A DNA stretch of 64,000 nucleotides from Streptomyces flaveus (lineage in GTDB: Bacteria > Actinomycetota > Actinomycetes > Streptomycetales > Streptomycetaceae). Below, one piece after another: positions 34,481 to 42,141 of this stretch. Below the pieces are notes generated by a model. The model saw only the letters and a program-made list of their open reading frames with translations. It was not told the origin of the DNA and ran no database searches. How positions within the stretch are numbered: the first letter of the stretch is position 1; every line of letters begins with the position of its first letter. Both the position numbers and the translations under genes were made by a program. Location of the stretch: assembly GCF_014647675.1 (NCBI RefSeq), contig NZ_BMPQ01000026.1, positions 1-64,000 on the forward strand, in the 5' to 3' direction.

Positions 34481-35854
34481 TCAGACCGCCGTGACGTGCT
34501 GTTCCCGGCCCGGGAACAGACGGCCCAGCGCCAGCCGTGCCACGCGCGGCCAGTCGGCCGCCGTCCCGCCCGCCTGTGGCGTGCCGGGGCGGCGGCGTGG
34601 CACGCGGACCCGGAGCGCCCCGGGCGCGCTGCGGCATACGACGGGTGACGGCAGAACGACGTGTTCTCCGTCGATGCCGACCGGGAGGGCGCCCGTGTCG
34701 GCTTCTACGACGACTTCCCCGGCGCTCAGCCGGATGAGTCCCCCGGGGCGCGGACCGCGGACCATGCGCGCCGCCTGAGCGGTGTTGCCGACCCGCACGC
34801 ACACCACACCGAGGAGTCCCGAGTCCAGCCGCTCCCTGCGCCCCGGATGGGCCGCGTCGACGGCACGGCCGTAGGGATTGTTACTGACGAGCAGCGCCTG
34901 AAGTCCATCGACGTACGTCCGGTCGGCCCGCGTCCGCAGCCTGGGCGCGTCCTCACCGGTGAGGAGGCCGGGGAGGGTTCGCAGGGTCGTGCGGGCTTTG
35001 GCGTCCCGGTACGCGGGGTCGGTGACGACGGACGCGTACGTGCCGAACGAGGCGTTGTTGACGAAGACGCGGTCCGCGGCGTACCCGAGGTCGATGCGGA
35101 GTTCGACGCCGTGGGTCAGGGCTTCCAGGGCGGCCGCCGGATCGTCACGGTCGAGGCCGAGATCGAGGGCGAAGTGGTTGCGCGTACCGGCGGGAATCAC
35201 CACGAAGGGAAGGTCGTGGAGCGCCGCGACCTCGGCCACCAGCGCCTGGGTGCCGTCGCCGCCCGCCACCGCCAGCAGATCGGCCCCCTCGGTTGCGGCC
35301 TGCCGGGTCAGCTCGGCGACATCCTGGCCTGCGTCGAGCAGGGCCACCCGGCAGCCTGCGGCCCGGGCCTTCTCCACCAGGTCGAAACGACCCACCTTGC
35401 CGCCGCCGGAGCGCGGATTCATGAGGACCCAGGGGGCGCGGGGCGCCTCGACGACAGCCTGTTCGGAGGCGGTGTGACCAGGTGTCAGGGCCGTACGTGC
35501 CGCCGTGACGGCCAGCAGCCACAGGCCCAGGGACAGCAAGGCCGGCCCGAGCATGCCGAACGTGGCATACAGGGCCAGGGCAGCGACCGGCGCGGTCACC
35601 GACAGAGCCACGCCGAGGGCACGGACCACTCCGGTGTGCGCCAGGGTCCACCACACCCCGACGGCGGCGAGCGCCAGTCCGGCGATGCCGACCAGGGCCC
35701 ACAGCACGCTCCGCAGACCGGCGGCGACGAGCGGCACCAGGATGCTGCCCAGCAGGGCGAGCACGGCGAGGCGAGCCCGTCCGGCGCTGTCCTCGTGTAC
35801 GGCTGCGGCCCCTGCCTCTCCCGACCCCCTCGTGTTCCAGCCGTGTCGTCCCAC
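34481..35854 (-). CDS. Diacylglycerol/lipid kinase-family protein with N-terminal membrane domain
   Basis: 457 residues. The first 140 hold about four membrane helices; then a DAGK catalytic domain (about 140-330): VLMNPRSGGGKV, AVAGGDGTQALVAEV (GGDGT nucleotide loop) and IPAGTRNHFALDLGL, followed by the lipid kinase C-terminal beta-sandwich. The reaction expected is ATP-dependent phosphorylation of a lipid such as diacylglycerol; specificity unknown. GTG start with GAGAAGGG 8 nt upstream. It is the last gene of a minus-strand run beginning at 36842. Confidence 0.88.
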   Translation of the reverse strand: MGRHGWNTRGSGEAGAAAVHEDSAGRARLAVLALLGSILVPLVAAGLRSVLWALVGIAGLALAAVGVWWTLAHTGVVRALGVALSVTAPVAALALYATFGMLGPALLSLGLWLLAVTAARTALTPGHTASEQAVVEAPRAPWVLMNPRSGGGKVGRFDLVEKARAAGCRVALLDAGQDVAELTRQAATEGADLLAVAGGDGTQALVAEVAALHDLPFVVIPAGTRNHFALDLGLDRDDPAAALEALTHGVELRIDLGYAADRVFVNNASFGTYASVVTDPAYRDAKARTTLRTLPGLLTGEDAPRLRTRADRTYVDGLQALLVSNNPYGRAVDAAHPGRRERLDSGLLGVVCVRVGNTAQAARMVRGPRPGGLIRLSAGEVVVEADTGALPVGIDGEHVVLPSPVVCRSAPGALRVRVPRRRPGTPQAGGTAADWPRVARLALGRLFPGREQHVTAV

Positions 35855-35876
35855 CGGTCGGCCCTTCTCTTCTGCC

Positions 35877-36344
35877 TCACACCTTGTGCGGCGGGCGCTC
35901 CTCGGACAGTGGGCGCTCCTCGGACAGGTCGAAGAGGTTGTCGCGCCGGACCACGCACAGGGCCCAGATGATGAAGCCCGAGAGCGCGATCATCACGACC
36001 GACCACACCGGGTAGTACGGCAGGGAGAGGAAGTTGGCGATGATGACGAGTCCGGCGATGGCCACGCCGGCGACACGCGCCCACACCGAGACCTTGAGCA
36101 GTCCGATGCTGACGATCACGGCGACCGCGCCCAGAGCGAGGTGGATCCAGCCCCAGCCGGTCAGGTCGAACTCGAACACGTACTGGCGCGTCGTGACGAA
36201 GATGTCGTCCTCGGCGATGGCCATGATGCCCCGGAAGATGTCGAGCAGGCCGACGAGGAAGAGCATCACGGCCGCGAAGACCGTCAGGCCGGTTGCCCAT
36301 TCCTGCTTCGCCGTGTCTGCCGGCCGGGTGTGTGTCGCGGTCAT
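35877..36344 (-). CDS. DUF7144-family membrane protein (paralogue)
   Basis: 155 residues with four membrane segments and the family loop YVFEFDLTGWGWIHLALG, identical over its core to the protein at 27740-28174. The C-terminal tail carries a short duplication (two LSEERP units) and differs from the paralogue. It lies between the SHOCT gene and the kinase gene, 22-30 bp from each, so it is probably in one operon. Confidence 0.87.
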   Translation of the reverse strand: MTATHTRPADTAKQEWATGLTVFAAVMLFLVGLLDIFRGIMAIAEDDIFVTTRQYVFEFDLTGWGWIHLALGAVAVIVSIGLLKVSVWARVAGVAIAGLVIIANFLSLPYYPVWSVVMIALSGFIIWALCVVRRDNLFDLSEERPLSEERPPHKV

Positions 36345-36374
36345 CTTGTGCCTCGATTCGTGTCGTCCGGATGC

Positions 36375-36842
36375 TCAGCGACCGGAGGTGTGGGTGGTGG
36401 AGCCCGGGGGCTCCGCCGGGCCGTGGCCGGTCAGGACCAGTTCCTTGGCCCTGCGGAACTCCTCGTCCGTGATGTCGCCGCGTGCGCGGATCTCGGACAG
36501 CTTGCTGAGTTCGTCGGCGCTGCTGGGGCGGCCCATGCCGCCTGCGGCCTCCCTGATGTGGGCGTCGAAGGCTTTCTGCTGTGCTCGGGCCTGCGCTATT
36601 TCCCGGCGGCCCATGTTCTTGCCGCGGGCGATCACGTAGACGAAGACGCCCAGGAAGGGCAGCAGGATGGTGAGCACCAGCCAGCCGGCTTTCGCCCACC
36701 CGCTCATCGCGTCATCGCGGAAGATGTCGACGACGACGCGGAAGAGCAGGACGAACCACATGATCCACAGGAAGAACAGGAGCATGCTCCAGAAGATGCT
36801 CAGCAAGGGGTAGTCGTACGCCAGGTACGTCTGCGCGCTCAT
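36375..36842 (-). CDS. PLDc_N plus SHOCT membrane protein
   Basis: 155 residues from the ATG at 36842 (GGAGAAG upstream). Two membrane helices in the PLDc_N region (FWSMLLFFLWIMWFVLLFRV, then WLVLTILLPFLGVFVYVIARG), a charged helix, and a C-terminal SHOCT motif (ELSKLSEIRARGDITDEEF). SHOCT is a short oligomerisation-type motif in membrane proteins. Paralogue at 57066-57479. A perfect TCACCCG-N3-CGGGTGA site lies 81 bp upstream of the start. Confidence 0.88.
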   Translation of the reverse strand: MSAQTYLAYDYPLLSIFWSMLLFFLWIMWFVLLFRVVVDIFRDDAMSGWAKAGWLVLTILLPFLGVFVYVIARGKNMGRREIAQARAQQKAFDAHIREAAGGMGRPSSADELSKLSEIRARGDITDEEFRRAKELVLTGHGPAEPPGSTTHTSGR

Positions 36843-36922
36843 GTCACTTCTCCGTCCCGGGCGCTCGCCCGGCCGCCGTTGCGTGCTGTCTTCAGCGTGG
36901 GCACGGCCAGGGCCGGGTGGCC

Positions 36923-36939
36923 TCACCCGACGCGGGTGA
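36923..36939. promoter_or_regulatory. 17-bp inverted repeat, site 1 (perfect)
   Basis: TCACCCGACGCGGGTGA, perfect 7-bp arms, 81 bp upstream of the SHOCT gene start. Three near-copies lie upstream of other genes within 7 kb (40102, 41540, 43880). Confidence 0.65.
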
Positions 36940-36985
36940 GCCTGCGGGCGGCCCGGCACTTGATGGATGCGCTCCTGCGGCGGGA

Positions 36986-37849
36986 TCAGGGTTCGGCCCG
37001 CGTGCGGCAGGGGACGGCGGCCGTCCGGTACCAGTCGGAGGAGGCGACGTACTGGCCGAGGGCGAGGCCCGATACGGCCACCAGGAACACGGCGATCAAC
37101 CAGGAGAGAAACGTGAAGACGGGCCCCAGCGGGCCGAACTCCTGCAGGCTGCGCTCCATGACCGTGGGCACGAACAGGCCGGCGGCCCAGCTCAGCACGA
37201 CCGTGCCCGTGCCCGCGAACAGCGCTCCCGGCAGCAGGTTCCGCCAGCCGATCCTGCCGCCCAGCAGGAGGTGCTGGGACCACCACCACAGCAGAGTCGC
37301 CGACAGCACGGACAGCACCCATCCGATCACCGCGCCGCCGCCGAACCCGCTGCGCAGCGGTGCCTGGACCAGGAGGACGCCCAGCCAGACGAGCAGCCAG
37401 AGCAGCCAGCGCCAGACCGCGGCCCGCACCGGTGTCCGTGGCAGGTGCCAGCACCGCTCGCAGACCGCCTGAAGCGCCCGGCTGAAGGCCGTGGCGGACA
37501 CGAGAGTCACCACCACGCCCACAGCTCCGGCGGCGTCCCGTGGTGTGCCGGTGGCGGTGAAGGCACGGCGTACCTCGTCGAGCGTGTCACCGCGCACCCC
37601 CAGAACCGCACGGAGGGAGTCGGCCAGCAGGTCCTGCACCCCTCGGGGGGCGAACGCCGCGACGGTCATCAGCAGCGGCAGCGCGGTGATGAAGGCTTGC
37701 GCGGCCAGCCTCACGGAGCCCTCCACGACGTTGAGCGCCGACAGGCGGGGAAGCAGCCGGGCCACCGGACCGGACCGCAGGCTCGCCCGGACCCGCTCCA
37801 CCGCCGTGTGCCTGCGGGACGCCGGGGCGGGTCCGGGTTTCCTTGCCAT
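36986..37849 (-). CDS. YihY/BrkB-family membrane protein
   Basis: 287 residues with about six membrane helices. Family features: opening helix region NVVEGSVRLAAQAFITALPL, then GVVVTLVSATAFSRALQAVCERCW and the closing FTFLSWLIAVFLVAVSGLALGQ. Once annotated as ribonuclease BN, the family is now seen as membrane proteins of unknown transport role. It begins 4 bp before the stop region of the large membrane protein gene, so the two are probably co-transcribed. Confidence 0.87.
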   Translation of the reverse strand: MARKPGPAPASRRHTAVERVRASLRSGPVARLLPRLSALNVVEGSVRLAAQAFITALPLLMTVAAFAPRGVQDLLADSLRAVLGVRGDTLDEVRRAFTATGTPRDAAGAVGVVVTLVSATAFSRALQAVCERCWHLPRTPVRAAVWRWLLWLLVWLGVLLVQAPLRSGFGGGAVIGWVLSVLSATLLWWWSQHLLLGGRIGWRNLLPGALFAGTGTVVLSWAAGLFVPTVMERSLQEFGPLGPVFTFLSWLIAVFLVAVSGLALGQYVASSDWYRTAAVPCRTRAEP

Positions 37850-37852
37850 GGC

Positions 37853-39202
37853 TCACGGGGCCGCCGCCCGGTCCTCATGCCCGGCGGTCGGGCCCGCGGC
37901 GGCCGCGAGGACCGCCACCACGATCAGGACGGCCAGGGCGATGCCCAGAACTAGCGCCACCGCTCCGACCGTGGGGTGGTTCCAGAGCACCAGCGCCAGC
38001 GCTCCGGCCGCGATGACGCCACCGGTGGTCCATGCCCGGTGGTCCGTCAGCCAGCGTCCGGTGGACCCGGTGCGCACTCCGGCGCGGTGCAGCCCCCGGC
38101 CGGCGGCCGTCGTGCCCCTGTTCGTCGCCGTGCGGACGGCGCGGGCCGGACGTCCGGGACCGTACAGGTACGCCACCAGAGCCGTGACCACCGCGACGAC
38201 CAGCAGGGTGCGTGTGCTGTCGCGCAGGAACCGGACGAACGTGTCGTAGATCGCCGCGGCCGCGTCGGTGGGCAGCGTCGTGGGCGGGACCGAGTCCAGA
38301 TAGACCCGTCGGACCACGGCCAGCGCGACGAGCAGCACCACCATCATCACGCCGACACCCGTCGCGGTGATCATCAGCATCACCCGGTGTGCCGGAGCGG
38401 TCCACACGGCGAGCGCGGCGAGTACGACGGTCAGGACGGGCAGCCAGGTGCCGAGGATGTCCAGCAGCCGCATCATGTCCTGCGCCTTGCCCAGTTCCTC
38501 GGTGTGGAACAGCGTGATGGTCCGGTCGGTGTCCGGGATGGCGGCGGCCTTGTCGAAGCCCGCGTCGACGAGCCGCTCCCGTACTTCGTTGACGACCTCT
38601 CCCACGTCCAGTTGGACGGTGTCGCCCTCGGCGCGCACGGCACCCTCGCGCTCTCCGGTGAGCATGTTCACCACCGCGGCGTGCGACCGCCGGTTGGCAC
38701 CCTCCCACACCTGCTGGAAGGCGTCGCTGGTGATCACACGGGTTACGGTGCGGTCCACGACCGTCCTGACCGCGTTGCGCAGCGGACCCTCCAGGGACTC
38801 GGCCCCCTCCACGACGCGGGGTGGTGCCCCGGAGTCCTGGAGGACCCTGGTGAGCGAGTCCGTCACCGCTTTGACGTCCACGTTGGCCACCACGCGGTCC
38901 GTGAGCCGGTTGATCACGACCTCCTGCACGGGCGGCTCGGACGCCAGCGGCGCGACGGTCTCCACGTACCTGTCGGTGTCGGAGACCGTGTCCTGGACCC
39001 AGGCCGCGACGACGGCCAGGGGCGCGAGCAGCAGGGCCAGCAGGAGGAGGACCGAGGAGCCGGCCTGGCGTACCCGCCGGTGGCGCACCGTGGCGTGACG
39101 GCGCAGTCGCTCGTATTCCGCTCGCTCCTCGGCGGTCATGACGTGTTTCTGGTGTGAGGCTCCGCCGGAGTCCGGCGGAGCCGGGGTCGCGGCCGGGTTC
39201 AT
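37853..39202 (-). CDS. Large uncharacterised membrane protein (paralogue of 58006-59370)
   Basis: 449 residues from the ATG at 39202 (AAAGGAG upstream). Layout: about 45 cytoplasmic residues (TAEERAEYERLRRHATVRHR), helix 1 (SSVLLLLALLLAPLAVVAAW), an outside domain of about 190 residues with DTDRYVETVAPLASEPPVQE and RVVEGAESLEGPLR, two helices, a short loop (YLDSVPPTTLPTDA), further helices and a C-terminal pair. No enzyme motif is seen. Closely related to 58006-59370 along its full length, so a duplication within this chromosome. The outside domain may sense or scaffold. Confidence 0.85.
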   Translation of the reverse strand: MNPAATPAPPDSGGASHQKHVMTAEERAEYERLRRHATVRHRRVRQAGSSVLLLLALLLAPLAVVAAWVQDTVSDTDRYVETVAPLASEPPVQEVVINRLTDRVVANVDVKAVTDSLTRVLQDSGAPPRVVEGAESLEGPLRNAVRTVVDRTVTRVITSDAFQQVWEGANRRSHAAVVNMLTGEREGAVRAEGDTVQLDVGEVVNEVRERLVDAGFDKAAAIPDTDRTITLFHTEELGKAQDMMRLLDILGTWLPVLTVVLAALAVWTAPAHRVMLMITATGVGVMMVVLLVALAVVRRVYLDSVPPTTLPTDAAAAIYDTFVRFLRDSTRTLLVVAVVTALVAYLYGPGRPARAVRTATNRGTTAAGRGLHRAGVRTGSTGRWLTDHRAWTTGGVIAAGALALVLWNHPTVGAVALVLGIALAVLIVVAVLAAAAGPTAGHEDRAAAP

Positions 39203-39324
39203 GGGTGCTCCTTTCCGTGTGTGCGCCGCCCCGGCCGCGAAGGCCGCCGGTCGGGACGACCGTGGCGGGGCGACCGCACGGGCCCGGTGCGTTTGTCGCG
39301 CGCGCCGGAGCGGCGGGTGCGGTG

Positions 39325-39984
39325 TCAGTCCGTCTCGGCGGGGGCCCGCGGCTCCGTGGGGTGCGTCTTTCGGAGCGCGGCCCGCCACGCGAGGGCGACC
39401 ACCGCCTCGCCCAGGCCGAGCAGGACGAGCCACAGACCGAGCAGCCGGGTCAGGGCGCGGGCAGACTCGGCCGGCAGCGCGAGCACCACGATCCCCGCGA
39501 CGATGCCGAGCACCGCGGCGCCCAGGACGACCCCGCGGTGCGGCAGGTCCTTGGTGGCGATGGCCGTGTAGAGGGTGAGGATGCCGGACACGAGCCAGAC
39601 GACCCCGGTGATCAGCGAGAGCGCGGCGATCGTCTGCAGCGGGTTCCGCAGGCACAGCACCCCGGCCAGGACGTACAGCACGGACAGGAGCAGCCCCGCG
39701 AGCCGTTCGTGCCCCTCCCTCGAGAAGACGGCCACGAACCGGAACGCCCCTGTCACCAGCAGGTACAGGCCGATGAGGACCGCCAGGACGTGCAGAGTCG
39801 CCTCCGGCCAGACCAGTACCAGGACGCCCAGCACCAGCGTCGCGACGGCCGAGGCCAGGAGCCAGGTCCATGAACGGCCGAGCCGCGCCAGTGCCTGCGC
39901 GGGGTCGTCCACCGGACCGGGGGCCGCCCCGTCGGGTTCGTGTTCCTGTCCGGTGCGCGGTGCCGGACCGTACGGCATGGCCAT
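39325..39984 (-). CDS. HdeD-family membrane protein
   Basis: 219 residues from the ATG at 39984 (GGAGGAG upstream), six membrane helices in three pairs, as in HdeD/DUF308 acid-resistance proteins (WTWLLASAVATLVLGVLVLVW, LAVLIGLYLLVTGAFRFVAV, LITGVVWLVSGILTLYTAIA). HdeD protects some enterobacteria at low pH and high density; the actinobacterial role is inferred only. Divergent from a K+ channel gene, with a shared inverted repeat between them. Confidence 0.88.
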   Translation of the reverse strand: MAMPYGPAPRTGQEHEPDGAAPGPVDDPAQALARLGRSWTWLLASAVATLVLGVLVLVWPEATLHVLAVLIGLYLLVTGAFRFVAVFSREGHERLAGLLLSVLYVLAGVLCLRNPLQTIAALSLITGVVWLVSGILTLYTAIATKDLPHRGVVLGAAVLGIVAGIVVLALPAESARALTRLLGLWLVLLGLGEAVVALAWRAALRKTHPTEPRAPAETD

Positions 39985-40101
39985 GGCTCCTCCTCGCGTG
40001 ATCGAGTGGTCGCCTCCGGACCGCCGGCGGGGCGGAGTGTGATGGGGCGGTGTGCGAGGACCTGACCGCTCCAGGCTCACGCCTGTCACCGGGTGCCGGG
40101 G

Positions 40102-40118
40102 TCACCCACCACGGGTGA
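40102..40118. promoter_or_regulatory. 17-bp inverted repeat, site 2
   Basis: TCACCCACCACGGGTGA, one mismatch from a perfect TCACCCG-N3-CGGGTGA. It lies 118 bp upstream of the HdeD start and 89 bp upstream of the K+ channel start, in their shared divergent region. Confidence 0.6.
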
Positions 40119-40206
40119 TCCGGCGACGCCGCCGTGGCGGTGAGGTGGGAATCTCCCGGCGCCCGGCCCATCGGCTTTCCGGCCGGACGGAACGAAGAGA
40201 CACGAG

Positions 40207-40848
40207 ATGAGCGATCCGAGCACTGCCCGGACGGACCGCGCCCGGTCCGGGCCGGACGCGCACCGGCGGCGCCTTCCGCTCCGCCCTCGCCGGTGGGCGG
40301 CGGTCGTCGCGGTCGCCCGCACCGTGCTCATCGCCGTCGGTCTCGTCACCGCCTACTACCTGCTGCCCCTGGACGAGCGCGGTACGGCTGGTGCGTCGGT
40401 GCTGCTCGTGTGCGGCCTGGTGGCGGTGCTGCTGGTGTTCGGGTGGGAGGTGCGGGCCATCGCGCGCTCATCCCACCCGCGCCTGAAGGCCGTCGAGGCC
40501 CTGGCCGCCACGCTGGTGCTGTTCCTGGTCCTCTTCGCCGGCGCCTACTACCTGCTGGACCGCTCCGCCCCGGGCTCCTTCAGCGAGCCGATGACCAGGA
40601 CGGACGCCTTGTACTTCACTCTGACCACGTTCAGCACCGTCGGCTACGGGGACATCACGGCACGCTCCCAGACCGGGCGCGTGCTGACGATGCTGCAGAT
40701 GGCTGGAGGGCTGCTGCTCGTGGGCGTCGCCGCACGGGTGCTGGCGAGCGCGGTCCAGGCGGGGTTGCGCCGACAACGCCAAGGGCCGTCGGCGGAGCCG
40801 CGTTCCGGTACCGACGCCGGGGCGCCGGACCGGGAGGCCGGACCATGA
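40207..40848 (+). CDS. Two-pore-helix type potassium channel protein
   Basis: 213 residues. Two N-terminal membrane helices, then an Ion_trans_2 pore: helix (VEALAATLVLFLVLFAGAYY), pore loop with selectivity filter TTFSTVGYGDI (residues about 137-147) and an inner helix (VLTMLQMAGGLLLVGVAARV). GYGD is the canonical K+ filter. No cytoplasmic RCK domain; a short basic and Pro/Gly tail ends the protein. Probably a K+ leak or osmotic-stress channel. Confidence 0.88.
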   Translation: MSDPSTARTDRARSGPDAHRRRLPLRPRRWAAVVAVARTVLIAVGLVTAYYLLPLDERGTAGASVLLVCGLVAVLLVFGWEVRAIARSSHPRLKAVEALAATLVLFLVLFAGAYYLLDRSAPGSFSEPMTRTDALYFTLTTFSTVGYGDITARSQTGRVLTMLQMAGGLLLVGVAARVLASAVQAGLRRQRQGPSAEPRSGTDAGAPDREAGP

Positions 40849-40917
40849 CCGTACCCAGCGCTTTCACCGCGTCCCTGTCACCGGCCGAGCGAGCGGCTAC
40901 GGCAGGAATGCGAGGGC

Positions 40918-41205
40918 GGGGATTCCTACGTGCGCCAGCTGTGGCACTGGAAGGGCATCGCACGGCCGGAGACCATGGGGCCGGACCTGCTCTCCCTCTT
41001 CGGCCGGCTGTGCGGGGCGTCCCTGGCACGGGCCCACGCCCGCTCGGGTGATCCCATCGCCCTCGCCGCCTACCTGGGCGGCAGCGACCGCTTCGACCGC
41101 GCGCTCACCGAGTTCGCCCAGTTCTACGCCGACCAGAACGAGCGGGACTACGAGGCGCTGGAAGCCGCATGCTGCTCCGGCCGGAGCAGTGCGGAGCGGC
41201 GCTGA
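40918..41205 (+). pseudogene. DUF2252 protein, C-terminal remnant
   Basis: Reads YVRQLWHWKGIARPE ... LCGASLARAHARSGDP ... FYADQNERDYEALE, matching the last 90 residues of the intact DUF2252 protein at 28890-30290. The first 370 residues are missing; upstream is the K+ channel tail and an unrelated short frame. A relic of a second full gene copy. Confidence 0.75.
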
Positions 41206-41260
41206 CGCTCCGGCCCGTCACCACGCGAGGCCGCCCGGCACCGCACACCGCCCGGTCCTG

Positions 41261-41458
41261 TCACTCCGGCAACTGCCGCATCTCCACGACACGCAGTCCC
41301 AGTGACTGGCAACGTGCCAGCAGCCCGTACAGGTGCGCTTCGTCCACGACAGGGCCGAACAGGACGGTCTGGCCGGACATCACCACGTGGCCCAGCTCCG
41401 GAAAGGCTTTGGCCAGCGTTTCCGACAGGTGTCCCTCGACTCGGATCTCGTAGCGCAC
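41261..41458 (-). CDS. Small cytoplasmic protein of unknown function
   Basis: 65 residues from the GTG at 41458, chosen because GGAGGA lies 6 nt upstream (an ATG at 41473 would overlap that site). Sequence RYEIRVEGHLSETLAKAFPE then MSGQTVLFGPVVDEAHLYGL and LGLRVVEMRQLPE suggests a compact beta-alpha-beta domain, ACT-like in length. I do not recognise the family with certainty; similar short proteins occur near stress genes. A 17-bp inverted repeat lies 82 bp upstream. Confidence 0.65.
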   Translation of the reverse strand: MRYEIRVEGHLSETLAKAFPELGHVVMSGQTVLFGPVVDEAHLYGLLARCQSLGLRVVEMRQLPE

Positions 41459-41539
41459 GAGCTGTCCTCCCATGGACTGCCTGGGACAGGCGGGCGGCAC
41501 TCATCCCTACGACCGTGCGCTTCCGTGCTCCTTCGGGCC

Positions 41540-41556
41540 TCACCCGGTACAGGTGA
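41540..41556. promoter_or_regulatory. 17-bp inverted repeat, site 3
   Basis: TCACCCGGTACAGGTGA, one mismatch from TCACCCG-N3-CGGGTGA, 82 bp upstream of the small gene's GTG. Confidence 0.55.
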
Positions 41557-41595
41557 CCCGTGGCCTGGCGACGGACCCCACGGACCAACGCGTTC

Positions 41596-42123
41596 TCAAT
41601 GCTTCAGAACGATCTTGAAGGAGATGATCAGCAGGCCGAGCAACAGGTTGACCGACGCGGTGGCGGCCACAAGCCGCCGCGAAGCACCGGCGCGGCGTGC
41701 CGCGGCCACGGACCAGCCCACCTGGCCGGCCACGGCGACGGAGAGCGCCAGCCAGAGGGCACCTCGCACGTCGAGGCCCAGGAGCGGGCTGACGGCCACC
41801 GCGGCGGCCGGCGGGACGGCAGCCTTGACGATCGGCCACTCGTCACGGCACACCTGCAGCACGACCCGGCGGTCCAAAGCCTGTTGCGCCAGGCGCGCCC
41901 CGAACAACTGGGCATGCACGTGCGCGATCCAGAACACCACGCCGGTGAGCAACAGCAGCAGCACCAGCTCGGTGCGGGGGAACGAGCCCAGGGAGCCGGC
42001 GCCGATCACCACAGAGGCCGCGAGCATGGATCCGTAGACTCCGCCCGTGTAGTCCGCGCGGGCTCGGCGCTCGGCTCGGCGCTCCCCGCGGGCCGTGGCC
42101 GGGCCGATCCTGGTCCTGGACAC
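41596..42123 (-). CDS. Four-helix membrane protein of unknown function
   Basis: 175 residues: basic N-terminus (RGERRAERRARADY), then helices near 28-46, 50-70 (LVLLLLLTGVVFWIAHVHAQ), 105-140 and 150-172 (ATASVNLLLGLLIISFKIVL). The His-Val-His-Ala-Gln after the second helix is a notable polar stretch. Found downstream of the MFS gene in the same direction, 18 bp away, so likely one operon. No family recognised. Confidence 0.7.
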   Translation of the reverse strand: MSRTRIGPATARGERRAERRARADYTGGVYGSMLAASVVIGAGSLGSFPRTELVLLLLLTGVVFWIAHVHAQLFGARLAQQALDRRVVLQVCRDEWPIVKAAVPPAAAVAVSPLLGLDVRGALWLALSVAVAGQVGWSVAAARRAGASRRLVAATASVNLLLGLLIISFKIVLKH

Positions 42124-42141
42124 CGGTGACTCCCTCCGGAC

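Noticed and set aside
35000..35971. Plus-strand frames antisense to the lipid kinase gene
   Set aside because: Shadow frames; the kinase motifs on the minus strand are decisive.
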